64,000 nt of DNA from Streptomyces griseoluteus (GTDB lineage: Bacteria; Actinomycetota; Actinomycetes; Streptomycetales; Streptomycetaceae), in assembly GCA_000717735.1 (NCBI GenBank), contig JOBE01000018.1, positions 48,233 through 112,232 on the forward strand, in the 5' to 3' direction. Of the stretch, positions 29,566-37,316 are shown piece after piece (position 1 is the stretch's first letter; each line of letters opens with the position of its first letter). The notes under the pieces were generated by a model. It was not told the DNA's origin. It did no database searches and saw only the letters and a list, made by a program, of their open reading frames with translations. The position numbers were made by a program, and so were the translations under genes.

Positions 29566-30402
29566 GTGAGCGAGAAGAACCGTGGTGACGGGTCAGGGAG
29601 CGCGCGGGAGCGCCTCCAACAGCAGCGTGAGCGCGAGAAGGCCCGCGAGAAGCAGCGTCGCGTCCTGATCGTGTCGGCGGCGGTGGTCGGCGTCCTCGGC
29701 CTGGCCGCGGTCGTCGGCGTGATCGCCGCGGGCGGCGACAAGGACGGCGGGTCGGACAAGGCGGGCCCGGTCGTCGCACCGACCGGGGCGACCGAGGAGG
29801 ACGGCAAGCCCGCCATCCCGACGGGCAGGACGGACGCACCGTCGACGCTCGCGATCTGGGAGGACTTCCGCTGTCCGGCGTGCGCCCAGTTCGAGAACGT
29901 CATGCGGGACACGATCCACGAGCTGGAGGCGTCCGGCGCCCTCAGAACCGAATACCACCTCGCCACCCTCATCGACGGGAACATGGGCGGCAGCGGCTCC
30001 CTGCGCGCGGCGAACGCGGCGGCGTGCGCCCAGGACGCGGGGAAGTTCACCGCGTACCACGACACGCTCTACATCAACCAGCCGCAGGAGACCGACGACG
30101 CCTTCGGGAAGAACGAGAAGCTGATCGAGCTGGCGGCGAAGGTGCCCGGGCTCGACACGCCCGCGTTCCGCAGCTGTGTGAACGACGGCGCGCACGACAG
30201 CTGGGTGGTCAAGTCGAACGAGGCCTTCCAGAACGGCGGCTTCCGCGGCACGCCCTCCGTCCTCCTCAACGGAGAATCGATCTTCCCGACCAAGGGGGGA
30301 GAGCAGATCTCCCCGGAGAACCTGAAGAAGTGGGTCGCCGAGGCCAACAAGGGCAAGAAGCCCGGCACGGCCGCCCCGTCGGCGGGTCAGTCCGCAGGTT
30401 AG
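29566..30402 (+). CDS. membrane-anchored DsbA-like thioredoxin-fold protein
   Basis: 278-aa protein. A charged Arg/Gln-rich N-terminus (about residues 1-32) precedes one membrane segment (VLIVSAAVVGVLGLAAVVGVIA). The extracellular thioredoxin fold has WEDFRCPACAQFENVM, a CPAC active-site motif, and FRGTPSVLLNGE, which contains the cis-Pro loop. This is the usual layout of actinobacterial DsbA-like disulfide oxidases. The Pro/Ala tail is flexible. The GTG start is very close to GAGG, so the exact start is uncertain. Upstream of lgt, both serving exported proteins. Confidence 0.88.
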   Translation: MSEKNRGDGSGSARERLQQQREREKAREKQRRVLIVSAAVVGVLGLAAVVGVIAAGGDKDGGSDKAGPVVAPTGATEEDGKPAIPTGRTDAPSTLAIWEDFRCPACAQFENVMRDTIHELEASGALRTEYHLATLIDGNMGGSGSLRAANAAACAQDAGKFTAYHDTLYINQPQETDDAFGKNEKLIELAAKVPGLDTPAFRSCVNDGAHDSWVVKSNEAFQNGGFRGTPSVLLNGESIFPTKGGEQISPENLKKWVAEANKGKKPGTAAPSAGQSAG

Positions 30403-30466
30403 TTACCCATACGTTGCCGGGTGGGCTGCCGTCCCGCCCGCCCGGCAGGGTAGCGTCGGTCCTGCC

Positions 30467-31480
30467 ATGGACCTTGCCTATATTCCCAGCCCGTCGACCG
30501 GCGTGATCAACCTCGGACCGATCCCGCTGCGCGGCTATGCCTTCTGCATCATCATCGGTGTCTTCGTCGCCGTCTGGTACGGCAACAAGCGCTGGATCGC
30601 CCGGGGCGGCACCGCCGGCACCGTGGCCGACATCGCCGTCTGGGCGGTGCCCTTCGGCCTCGTCGGCGGACGCCTCTACCACGTGATCACCGACTACCAG
30701 CTGTACTTCAGCGAGGGTGAGAACTGGGTCGACGCCTTCAAGATCTGGGAGGGCGGCCTCGGTATCTGGGGCGCCATCGCGCTCGGCGCCGTGGGTGCCT
30801 GGATCGGCTGTCGCCGACGGGGCATCCCGCTCCCGGCGTACGCCGACGCCATCGCCCCCGGAATCGCCTTCGCCCAGGCCATCGGCCGCTGGGGCAACTG
30901 GTTCAACCAGGAGCTGTACGGCAAGCCGACCGATCTGCCCTGGGCCCTGGAGATCTCCGAGAGCGCGAACCGCGAGGGCGGGACGTACCACCCGACCTTC
31001 CTGTACGAGTCGCTCTGGTGCATCGGCGTCGCCCTCCTGGTCATCTGGGCCGACCGCCGCTTCAAGCTCGGCCACGGGCGCGCCTTCGCGCTCTACGTCG
31101 CCGCCTACTGCGCCGGCCGGGCCTGGATCGAATACATGCGCGTCGACGAGGCGCACCACGTGCTCGGCCTGCGGCTGAACGTGTGGACGGCGATCATCGT
31201 CTTCGTCCTCGCGGTGGTCTACATCGTGATCTCGTCGCGGATCCGCCCGGGCCGCGAGGAGATCGTGGAGCTCAAGGCCGAGAAGACGGAGAAGGCTGTC
31301 GAGGCCGACGAGGTGGATGCGGCCGCGACCGCGGATGACGCGGACGCTGAGCCCGAGGACGCCGCGGCCGACGAGGACGCGGACTCCGACAAGGACGCGG
31401 CTTCCGACAAGGACGCGGCTTCCGACAAGGACGCGGAGCACGGTGCCGACAACGGCGCCGGGTCCGCAGCCAAGAGCTGA
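30467..31480 (+). CDS. lgt: prolipoprotein diacylglyceryl transferase
   Basis: 337-aa polytopic enzyme attaching diacylglycerol to the lipobox Cys of prolipoproteins. The family signature appears as GRWGNWFNQELYGKPTDLPW; GGRLYHVITDY and the conserved ARG in LGHGRAFALY-AGRAWIEYMRVDE are also seen. After the last TM the C-terminal 80 residues are strongly acidic (VEADEVDAAATADDADAEPED...) and include DNA-level tandem repeats. Such acidic tails are common in Streptomyces Lgt and probably disordered in the cytoplasm. Confidence 0.97.
   Translation: MDLAYIPSPSTGVINLGPIPLRGYAFCIIIGVFVAVWYGNKRWIARGGTAGTVADIAVWAVPFGLVGGRLYHVITDYQLYFSEGENWVDAFKIWEGGLGIWGAIALGAVGAWIGCRRRGIPLPAYADAIAPGIAFAQAIGRWGNWFNQELYGKPTDLPWALEISESANREGGTYHPTFLYESLWCIGVALLVIWADRRFKLGHGRAFALYVAAYCAGRAWIEYMRVDEAHHVLGLRLNVWTAIIVFVLAVVYIVISSRIRPGREEIVELKAEKTEKAVEADEVDAAATADDADAEPEDAAADEDADSDKDAASDKDAASDKDAEHGADNGAGSAAKS
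31385..31438. repeat. 18-bp coding tandem repeat in lgt
   Basis: TCCGACAAGGACGCGGCT repeated three times in frame (the last copy ends GAG), encoding SDKDAA. Perfect identity of the copies suggests recent slippage expansion in the disordered acidic tail. Confidence 0.9.
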
Positions 31481-31498
31481 TCCTTCCCAGCCGGCCGG

Positions 31499-31536
31499 AG
31501 GGCCGTCGGGACCGAGAGGTCCCGGCGGCCCTTTTT
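31499..31536. terminator. terminator after lgt, shared with the convergent operon
   Basis: AGGGCCGTCGGGACC-GAGA-GGTCCCGGCGGCCCT followed by TTTT: a 15-bp stem with one G-T pair and a classical T-run. It lies 7 nt from the stop of the convergent CitE-like gene, so it may end both transcripts. Confidence 0.9.
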
Positions 31537-31542
31537 CATGCC

Positions 31543-32376
31543 TCAGCCCGTCCGGGCCGCCAGGGCGAGGACGCGGTGGGCGCCCTCCACCACCGCGGCG
31601 TCGACGAAGCGGCCGTCCGGGAGGGCCTGGGCGCCCCGCTCCGTCACGGCCGCCGCGACGACCTCCCGCGCCGCGTCGATCTCCTCCGGGGTGGGGAGGT
31701 AGGCGCGCTCGATCACCGGGAGCTGGCGGGGGTGGATGGCCGCCCGGCCGAAGAAGCCCAGGCCCCGGCCCCGGGCGCAGCCGGCCGCCAGTGCCTCCAG
31801 ATCGCCGATGTCGGGATGGACCGACTGGGCGGGGGCCGGGAGGCCGGCCGCGCGGGCCGCGACCACCACCCGGCCGCGCGACCAGTCGAGGCCGCTGTCC
31901 TCCCGTACGCCCAGGTCGGCGCGGAGGTCGGCCTCGCCGAGCGCGATGCCGCGCACGGAGGGATGGGCCGTGGCGACGGCGTACGCCTGCTCCACGGCGA
32001 GGGCGCTCTCCAGGAGCGGGTAGAGGGGGAGCCCCGGGGCGAGTTCGGCGATCCGGTGGATGTCAGTGGCGTGTGTCACCTTGGGTACACGGAGACCGCA
32101 GAGGCCGGGGAGGGGGGCCAGGGTGGGGATGTCGTGCGGGGAGTGGACGCGGACGTGTACCGGGACGGGGTGGATGTCCGTGAGGAGATCCGCCGTGGCG
32201 TCGAGGGCGTACGCCTTGCGGTGCGGGGCGACCGCGTCCTCCAGGTCGACGATCACGACGTCGGCGCCCGAGGCGAGCGCCTTGCGGACGACCTCGGGCC
32301 GGTCGCCGGGGGCGTACAGCCAGGTGAGGGGGGTGCGGACCAGGCTGAGACCGCCGACCCCCGCGAGGGCGCTCAT
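31543..32376 (-). CDS. CitE/HpcH-like CoA ester lyase
   Basis: 277-aa TIM-barrel lyase of the citrate lyase beta/malyl-CoA lyase group. LTWLYAPGDRPEVVRKALASGADVVIVDLEDAV carries the Arg and Asp/Glu residues for metal and substrate; ALGEADLRADLG supplies the second acidic pair, and FFGRAAIHPRQLPVI is the C-terminal signature. CitD and CitF partners are absent, so it is a stand-alone lyase, for example a malyl-, citramalyl- or other beta-hydroxyacyl-CoA lyase. Its start overlaps the CaiB stop (ATGA); last gene of the seven-gene minus-strand operon. Confidence 0.9.
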   Translation of the reverse strand: MSALAGVGGLSLVRTPLTWLYAPGDRPEVVRKALASGADVVIVDLEDAVAPHRKAYALDATADLLTDIHPVPVHVRVHSPHDIPTLAPLPGLCGLRVPKVTHATDIHRIAELAPGLPLYPLLESALAVEQAYAVATAHPSVRGIALGEADLRADLGVREDSGLDWSRGRVVVAARAAGLPAPAQSVHPDIGDLEALAAGCARGRGLGFFGRAAIHPRQLPVIERAYLPTPEEIDAAREVVAAAVTERGAQALPDGRFVDAAVVEGAHRVLALAARTG

Positions 32377-33620
32377 ACCGCCCCCTGGTCGCGGAGGCGG
32401 TCGATCTCGGCGGGGGTAAGGCCGAGTTCGGAGAGGACGGCGGTGGTGTCGGCGCCATGGGGGCGGCCGGGCCAGCGGATGCCTCCGGGCGTCTCGGAGA
32501 GGCGGAAGAGGACGTTCTGCATCTTGATCGGGCCGAGCTCGGGGTCCTCGACCTCGGTGACGGTGCCGAGCGCCCGGTACTGCGGGTCGTCGACGACGTC
32601 CCGGATGTCGTAGACCGGGGCGACGGCCGCCTCCGCCTTCTCGAAGGCCGCCATCGCCTCGTCCCGGGTGCGACGGGCGATCCACGAGCCGACCGCCTCG
32701 TCCAGGACGTCGGCGTTCGCGGCCCGTCCCGCGCCGTCGGCGAACCACGGCTCGTCGATCAGCTCCGGGCGGCCGACGAGCCGCAGTACCCGCTCGGCGA
32801 TCGACTGGGCGGAGGTGGAGACGGCGACCCAGGAGCCGTCGGCGGTCCGGTAGGTGTTGCGCGGGGCGTTGTTGCGGGAGCGGTTGCCCGTCCGGGGCTG
32901 GACATAACCGAGTTGGTCGTACCAGAGGGGGTGGGGGCCGATGACGGCGAGCATCGGTTCGATGATCGCCATGTCGACGACCTGGCCGCGGCCTGTCGTC
33001 GTCCTGGCGGTGAGCGCGGTCATCACCGCGTACGCCGTGGCCAGGGCGGCGATGGAGTCGGCCAGGCCGAAGGGGGGCAGGGTGGGCGGGCCGTCGGGCT
33101 CGCCCGTGATGGCCGCGAAGCCGCTCATCGCCTCGGCGAGGGTGCCGAAGCCGGGCCGGTGGGCGTACGGGCCGAACTGGCCGAAGCCGGTGACGCGGGC
33201 GAGGACCAGACGGGGGTTGACGGTGGAGAGCTCCTCCCAGCCGAGACCCCAGCGTTCCAGGGTGCCGGGGCGGAAGTTCTCCACGATCACGTCGGCGTCG
33301 GCGGCGAGGGCCAGGAGGGTGTCTCGGCCTCCCGGCGAGGACAGGTCGAGGGTGATCGTGCGCTTGTTGCGGCCGAGGACCTTCCACCAGAGGCCGATGC
33401 CGTCCTTGGCGGGGCCGTGGCCACGGGACGGATCGGGCTTGCGGGGGTGCTCGACCTTGACGACGTCGGCGCCGAAGTCGCCGAGCATCGTGGCCGCGAG
33501 TGGGCCGGCGAAGAGGGTCGCGAGATCCAGGACCCGCAGCCCCCGCAGGGGCGGAGCGGGGGCCTCGGGCGCGGTGGCCGGTGGGCGGACGGTGGCATGG
33601 ACAGCGGCGTGGACGGTCAT
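32373..33620 (-). CDS. CaiB/BaiF family CoA transferase
   Basis: 415-aa class III CoA transferase. LRGLRVLDLATLFAGPLAATMLGDFGADVVKVEHP is the family start, and the conserved Asp nucleophile is expected in the NKRTITLDLSSPGGRD region onward (DVIVENFRPGTLERWGL). It swaps CoA between carboxylic acids. Paired with the CitE-like lyase, it suggests activation of a hydroxy-acid and its cleavage. ATGA overlaps on both sides give tight translational coupling with the kinase and lyase genes. Confidence 0.92.
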   Translation of the reverse strand: MTVHAAVHATVRPPATAPEAPAPPLRGLRVLDLATLFAGPLAATMLGDFGADVVKVEHPRKPDPSRGHGPAKDGIGLWWKVLGRNKRTITLDLSSPGGRDTLLALAADADVIVENFRPGTLERWGLGWEELSTVNPRLVLARVTGFGQFGPYAHRPGFGTLAEAMSGFAAITGEPDGPPTLPPFGLADSIAALATAYAVMTALTARTTTGRGQVVDMAIIEPMLAVIGPHPLWYDQLGYVQPRTGNRSRNNAPRNTYRTADGSWVAVSTSAQSIAERVLRLVGRPELIDEPWFADGAGRAANADVLDEAVGSWIARRTRDEAMAAFEKAEAAVAPVYDIRDVVDDPQYRALGTVTEVEDPELGPIKMQNVLFRLSETPGGIRWPGRPHGADTTAVLSELGLTPAEIDRLRDQGAV

Positions 33621-34537
33621 ACGGGGTCGGCCTCCAGGGTGTCGGGGGAGTGGAAGGCCGCCTCGATCTCGACGCGGTACGGCATCGAGGTCGACGCGCC
33701 CTCGCGCCGGACGGAGAGCGCGGCGGCGGCCTGCGCCCAGGCCAGTGCCTCCGGGGCGGGGCGGCCCTCGCCGAGGGCGACCGCCAGCGCGCCCACGAAG
33801 GTGTCGCCGGCACCGGTGGTGTCCACGGCCCGGACCCGGGGCGCGGGCACCAGGACCGGATCGGCTCCCCGCGCCGCGTACAGGCTGCCGGCCGCACCCA
33901 GGGTGACGACCACCTCGGGGACGTCCCGGAGCAGGGCCAGGGCGGCCTCGCGCGGGTCGGTCAGTCCGGTGAGCGCGGCGGCCTCGTGCTCGTTGGGCAC
34001 CAACAGATCGATGGCGGCCAGGAGTTCGGGGGGCAGCGGCTGGGCGGGGGCCGGGGTGAGGACGGTGCGGACGCCCAGCCGGCGGGCGGTCGCGGCGCCC
34101 TCCACGACGACGGAGAGGGGGAGTTCGAGCTGGAGGAGCAGGGCGTCCGCGGTGCCGATGAGCGCCTCGTCGCCGTGGGAGAGGGAGGTGACGGTGCCGT
34201 TGGCGCCGGGGACGACGACGATCGCGTTGCCGCCCTCGTCGTCGACGACGATGTGGGCGGTGCCGGAGGCGCCCTCGGCGGTGCGCAGGAGGTCGGTGTC
34301 CACCGCGCAGTGCTCCAGGGTGGCGCGCAGCCGTGCGCCGAAGTCGTCCGCGCCGACGGCTCCGATCATCGCCACCTCGGCGCCCGCGCGTGCGGCGGCG
34401 ACGGCCTGGTTGGCGCCCTTGCCGCCGGGGACCGTACGGAAGGAGCGGCCGGTGACGGTCTCCCCGAGGGCCGGGGCCCTCGGTACGTAGGTGACGAGGT
34501 CCATGTTCGTGCTGCCGAGTACGACGATGCTGGTCAT
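33617..34537 (-). CDS. rbsK: ribokinase-like PfkB family sugar kinase
   Basis: 306-aa PfkB kinase most like ribokinase. GSTNMDLVTYVPRAPALGETVTG and PGGKGANQAVAAARAG (ribose-binding GGKGANQA) mark the substrate site. The second PfkB signature DTTGAGDTFVGALAVAL contains the catalytic Asp and anion hole. It lies directly downstream of four ADP-ribosylglycohydrolase genes (ATGA overlaps), so ribose or an ADP-ribose-derived sugar is a natural candidate substrate. No ribose ABC transporter or RbsD is adjacent. Confidence 0.9.
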   Translation of the reverse strand: MTSIVVLGSTNMDLVTYVPRAPALGETVTGRSFRTVPGGKGANQAVAAARAGAEVAMIGAVGADDFGARLRATLEHCAVDTDLLRTAEGASGTAHIVVDDEGGNAIVVVPGANGTVTSLSHGDEALIGTADALLLQLELPLSVVVEGAATARRLGVRTVLTPAPAQPLPPELLAAIDLLVPNEHEAAALTGLTDPREAALALLRDVPEVVVTLGAAGSLYAARGADPVLVPAPRVRAVDTTGAGDTFVGALAVALGEGRPAPEALAWAQAAAALSVRREGASTSMPYRVEIEAAFHSPDTLEADPV

Positions 34538-36153
34538 GGGCGTACTGCCTCCCGGTGGGTCAGTTCGGCCAGGGTGTCGAAGCCGACGCCGTCGAAGGAC
34601 GGGACGGAGGTCGCGAGACGGTTCTTGAGCGGGGCGGTCCACCGCTCGGGCAGCCGGTCGGGGTGCCCGGCGAGCAGCCCGGCGACCGAACCCGCGGTGG
34701 CTCCGTTGGAGTCGGTGTCCCAGCCGCCGGACACGGCCGCGCAGACGGAGCGGGAGAAGTCGCCGTCCGCGTGGGTGAGGGCGGCGGCGAGCAGGGCGGC
34801 GTTGGGCACGGCATGCACCCAGTGGTACCCGCCGAGTTCCGCGTGCAGCCGGTCGACGACGGTGTCGAAGTCGGTCGTCTCGCGGGCGAGCCCGATTCCT
34901 CGGCGGACGGCCTCCGCGAGGCGGGAGCGCGACGGGATCACGCCGAGGCCGGCGGCGAGCGACTGGTGGACGTCGGCGGTGCCGGTCGCCGCGGTGGCGA
35001 GGACGGCGGCGACGAACATGGCGCCGTAGACGCCGTTCGCGGTGTGGGTGAGCACCGCGTCCCGGTACGCCTGCGCCGCCGCGGCGGCCGGGTCGCCCGG
35101 GTGGGTCCAGCCGTGGACGTCGGCCCGGATCTGGGCGCCGATCCACTCGCGGAAGGGGTTGCGGTGGACGGCGGTCAGCGGGGGTTCGACGCCGTCGAGG
35201 AGGTTGCGGTAGGCGACGCGCTCGGCCGTGAAGGTGCGGCCGGCGGGAAGCTCGTCGAGCCAGAGGCGGGCGACGTCGACGGTGGTGAAGTCGCGGCCGT
35301 ACCGCTGGAGCAGCAGCAGGTTGAGCAGGGGGTAGTTGAGGTCGTCGTCCTCGGGCATGCCGTCGATGTTCTCGGCGAGGGAGGTGGTGGCGGAGCGACG
35401 GTTCCAGGGATGGGCGGCGAGCAGGCCCTGGGGTACGCCGCGGGCGGTGAACCAGGTGGAGAGCGGCCAGTTGCCGGTGGCGCGGGCGAGGGCGCGGATG
35501 GCGGAGAGGGGGAGCTTCTCGACGGGCTTGCCGAGCAGACAGCCGGCGGCGCGGCCGAGCCAGGCGGCGTGCAGACGGTCGCGGAGGGCGTCGGGGGCTT
35601 CGCCCCCGGGCCCCTGGTGCCCCTGGAGCCTCGGCGCTTCGCGCGGGTCGGTACCGGGCGGTTCGGGTGCGGGCAGGTCCTGGTGGGCGCGGGGCGAGAG
35701 GCCGGGACCCGGCAACTGGGGCTGTGCCCACCCTCCCCCAAGCTCTCGGCTTCGCTCGAGCAGGGGGTGCCCCCATCGCCCTGCGGGACGACTGCCCACA
35801 GCGGTGTCTGCGGGGCGGCTGGCCGCAGTGGTGCCTGCGGGGTGACTGCCCGCAGCGGTGGGTGCTGTGGGGGAGTGGGAGGTCGTCAGGGTTTGGATGT
35901 CGGGGAGTGGGGTCGGTTCGTGGTTCGCCAGGGGGGTCGGGAGGGACGCCAGGGCGGTCAGGAGTTCTTCCGCCAGGGGGCGGAGGTCCGGGCGGGGGGT
36001 CGCGGACGCGCCCGCCGTCTCCGGGGCCGGGGGGCCGCCCGCCGCCGCCCAGCGGGCCGCGAGGGCGGTCGCGTCGCGGCCGTCCTCCCTCGCCTGGCGC
36101 AGTTCGTGACCCACCAGGTCCTCCGGCTGGACCCAGGTCAGACGGAGGGTCAC
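34534..36153 (-). CDS. ADP-ribosylglycohydrolase-family protein with long N-terminal extension
   Basis: 539 aa, much longer than the usual 300. Residues 1-90 are a conserved-looking region starting MTLRLTWVQPEDLVG. Residues 95-185 are low complexity and repeat-derived, with three 9-aa repeats (98-124) and the peptide GGGWAQPQLPGPG (139-151). The DraG-type catalytic domain runs from about 190: acidic motif PEDDDLNYPLL near 268 and C-terminal metal motif GGWDTDSNGATAGSVAGLL. Family members remove ADP-ribose from Arg or related linkages or act on ADP-ribose-like substrates using two Mg ions. Overlaps neighbours by ATGA on both sides. Confidence 0.85.
   Translation of the reverse strand: MTLRLTWVQPEDLVGHELRQAREDGRDATALAARWAAAGGPPAPETAGASATPRPDLRPLAEELLTALASLPTPLANHEPTPLPDIQTLTTSHSPTAPTAAGSHPAGTTAASRPADTAVGSRPAGRWGHPLLERSRELGGGWAQPQLPGPGLSPRAHQDLPAPEPPGTDPREAPRLQGHQGPGGEAPDALRDRLHAAWLGRAAGCLLGKPVEKLPLSAIRALARATGNWPLSTWFTARGVPQGLLAAHPWNRRSATTSLAENIDGMPEDDDLNYPLLNLLLLQRYGRDFTTVDVARLWLDELPAGRTFTAERVAYRNLLDGVEPPLTAVHRNPFREWIGAQIRADVHGWTHPGDPAAAAAQAYRDAVLTHTANGVYGAMFVAAVLATAATGTADVHQSLAAGLGVIPSRSRLAEAVRRGIGLARETTDFDTVVDRLHAELGGYHWVHAVPNAALLAAALTHADGDFSRSVCAAVSGGWDTDSNGATAGSVAGLLAGHPDRLPERWTAPLKNRLATSVPSFDGVGFDTLAELTHREAVRP
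35700..35861. repeat. dispersed repeat inside an ADP-ribosylglycohydrolase gene
   Basis: 35700-35741 matches 38601-38642 in the paralogous gene at 40 of 42 positions. 35781-35861 is three tandem 27-bp units beginning CTGCGGG(A/G), encoding the minus-strand peptides TAAGSHPAG, TTAASRPAD and TAVGSRPAG. The unit GCGGGACGACTGCCCACA also occurs in the trpM-trpB palindrome (27268 onward, 21 of 22 identical over the longer match). Between them lies an AAGCTCTCGG...CGAGCAGGGGG hairpin typical of Streptomyces dispersed repeats. Confidence 0.75.
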
Positions 36154-37316
36154 CGGTCCGCGCTCGTCAGGGTCGCGAACGCCGACGCGTGGGCCCGGCG
36201 CCGTTCCGTGTCCTCGGCGAACACCTCGCGGGTCACTTCGGCGAGCGCCCTCGCCGGGGCGTGCAGGTCGAGGCGGCTCGCCTCCGCCACCCGCTTCGCC
36301 CAGTCGGCGGGCACGGCCGCTTCCCCGTACAGCGCCCCCACGATCGCGCCCGCCATCGTGGCGATCGAGTCGCAGTCACGGCCGTAGTTGACCGCGCCCA
36401 GGACCGTACGGCGGTAGTCGCCCTCGCCGACGAGGAGCATGCCGAGGGCGATCGGGAGTTCCTCGATCGCGTGCAGACGGGAGGGCCGGCGGGCACCGAG
36501 GGAGGGGGAGCGGTAGTCGGGGCCGACCGAGTCGAAGGGGGCCACCGCCCTGCGGAGCGGGGTCAGCGCCGATTCGAAGTCCCTGTGGCCGGCCGCCACT
36601 TCGGCGACCGCCTCGATCGCCGACCGTGTGCCGTCCTTCGCCAGGGCGAGGGCCGTCCCCACCACCGTGGACGGCGTGGCGCCCGGCGCGCACGCCGCGG
36701 CCACCGCCGCCGCGAACACCCCCGCCGCCTCGCGGCCGTACGAGGACTGGTGCGCGCCCGCCACGTCGAGGGCCTCGGCGTACGCGGCCTCCGGGTGGGC
36801 GGCGTTGACGAGCCCGACCGGCGCCATGTACATCGCGGCGCCGCAGTTGACGATGTTGCCGCTGCCCGCCTCGCGCGGGTCCACATGGCCGTAGTGGAGC
36901 CGGGCCACGATCCACTTCTCGGCGAGGAAGATCCGCTGGAGGGGGAGCGCCTCGGCCTCCAGCTCGGGGATCCAGACCGGGGAGCCCATGAGTTCGGGGA
37001 CGAGATGGTCCGCGACCGCGTACGCGTCGAGATGGCCGCGGACTCGTCCGTACACCCGGACCAGGGCGTGGGTCATCAAGGTGTCGTCGGTGACGTGCCC
37101 GTCGCCCTTGTGGTACGGGGCGACGGGGCGGGCGGTGCGCCACTCGTCGCCGTTCCAGGGGCCGACGATCCCGGTGACGCGACCGCCGTGGCGCTCCACG
37201 ATCTGCTCGGGCGCGTAGCCCTCGACGGGGCCGCCGAGCGCGTCGCCGACGGCGGCCCCGAGGAGACTGCCGGTGATCCGGTCATCCAGGCTGGGCACAT
37301 CCAGTGTGGGTGTCAT
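36150..37316 (-). CDS. ADP-ribosylglycohydrolase-family protein
   Basis: 388-aa DraG-family protein with both metal motifs intact: GHVTDDTLMTH (TDDT at 76-79) and NYGRDCDSIATMAGAIVGALYG in the C-terminal half. The fold-start SLLGAAVGDALGGPVEG is canonical. The ATG at 37316 forms ATGA with the frame of the next gene upstream, whose coding extends 35 bp into this gene; an ATG at 37331 would add five residues. A probable active hydrolase, the second-most canonical of the four paralogues. Confidence 0.88.
   Translation of the reverse strand: MTPTLDVPSLDDRITGSLLGAAVGDALGGPVEGYAPEQIVERHGGRVTGIVGPWNGDEWRTARPVAPYHKGDGHVTDDTLMTHALVRVYGRVRGHLDAYAVADHLVPELMGSPVWIPELEAEALPLQRIFLAEKWIVARLHYGHVDPREAGSGNIVNCGAAMYMAPVGLVNAAHPEAAYAEALDVAGAHQSSYGREAAGVFAAAVAAACAPGATPSTVVGTALALAKDGTRSAIEAVAEVAAGHRDFESALTPLRRAVAPFDSVGPDYRSPSLGARRPSRLHAIEELPIALGMLLVGEGDYRRTVLGAVNYGRDCDSIATMAGAIVGALYGEAAVPADWAKRVAEASRLDLHAPARALAEVTREVFAEDTERRRAHASAFATLTSADR

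Noticed and set aside
35781..35861. Possible CRISPR-like array
   Set aside because: The 27-bp units are directly adjacent with no spacers and lie in frame inside a gene.
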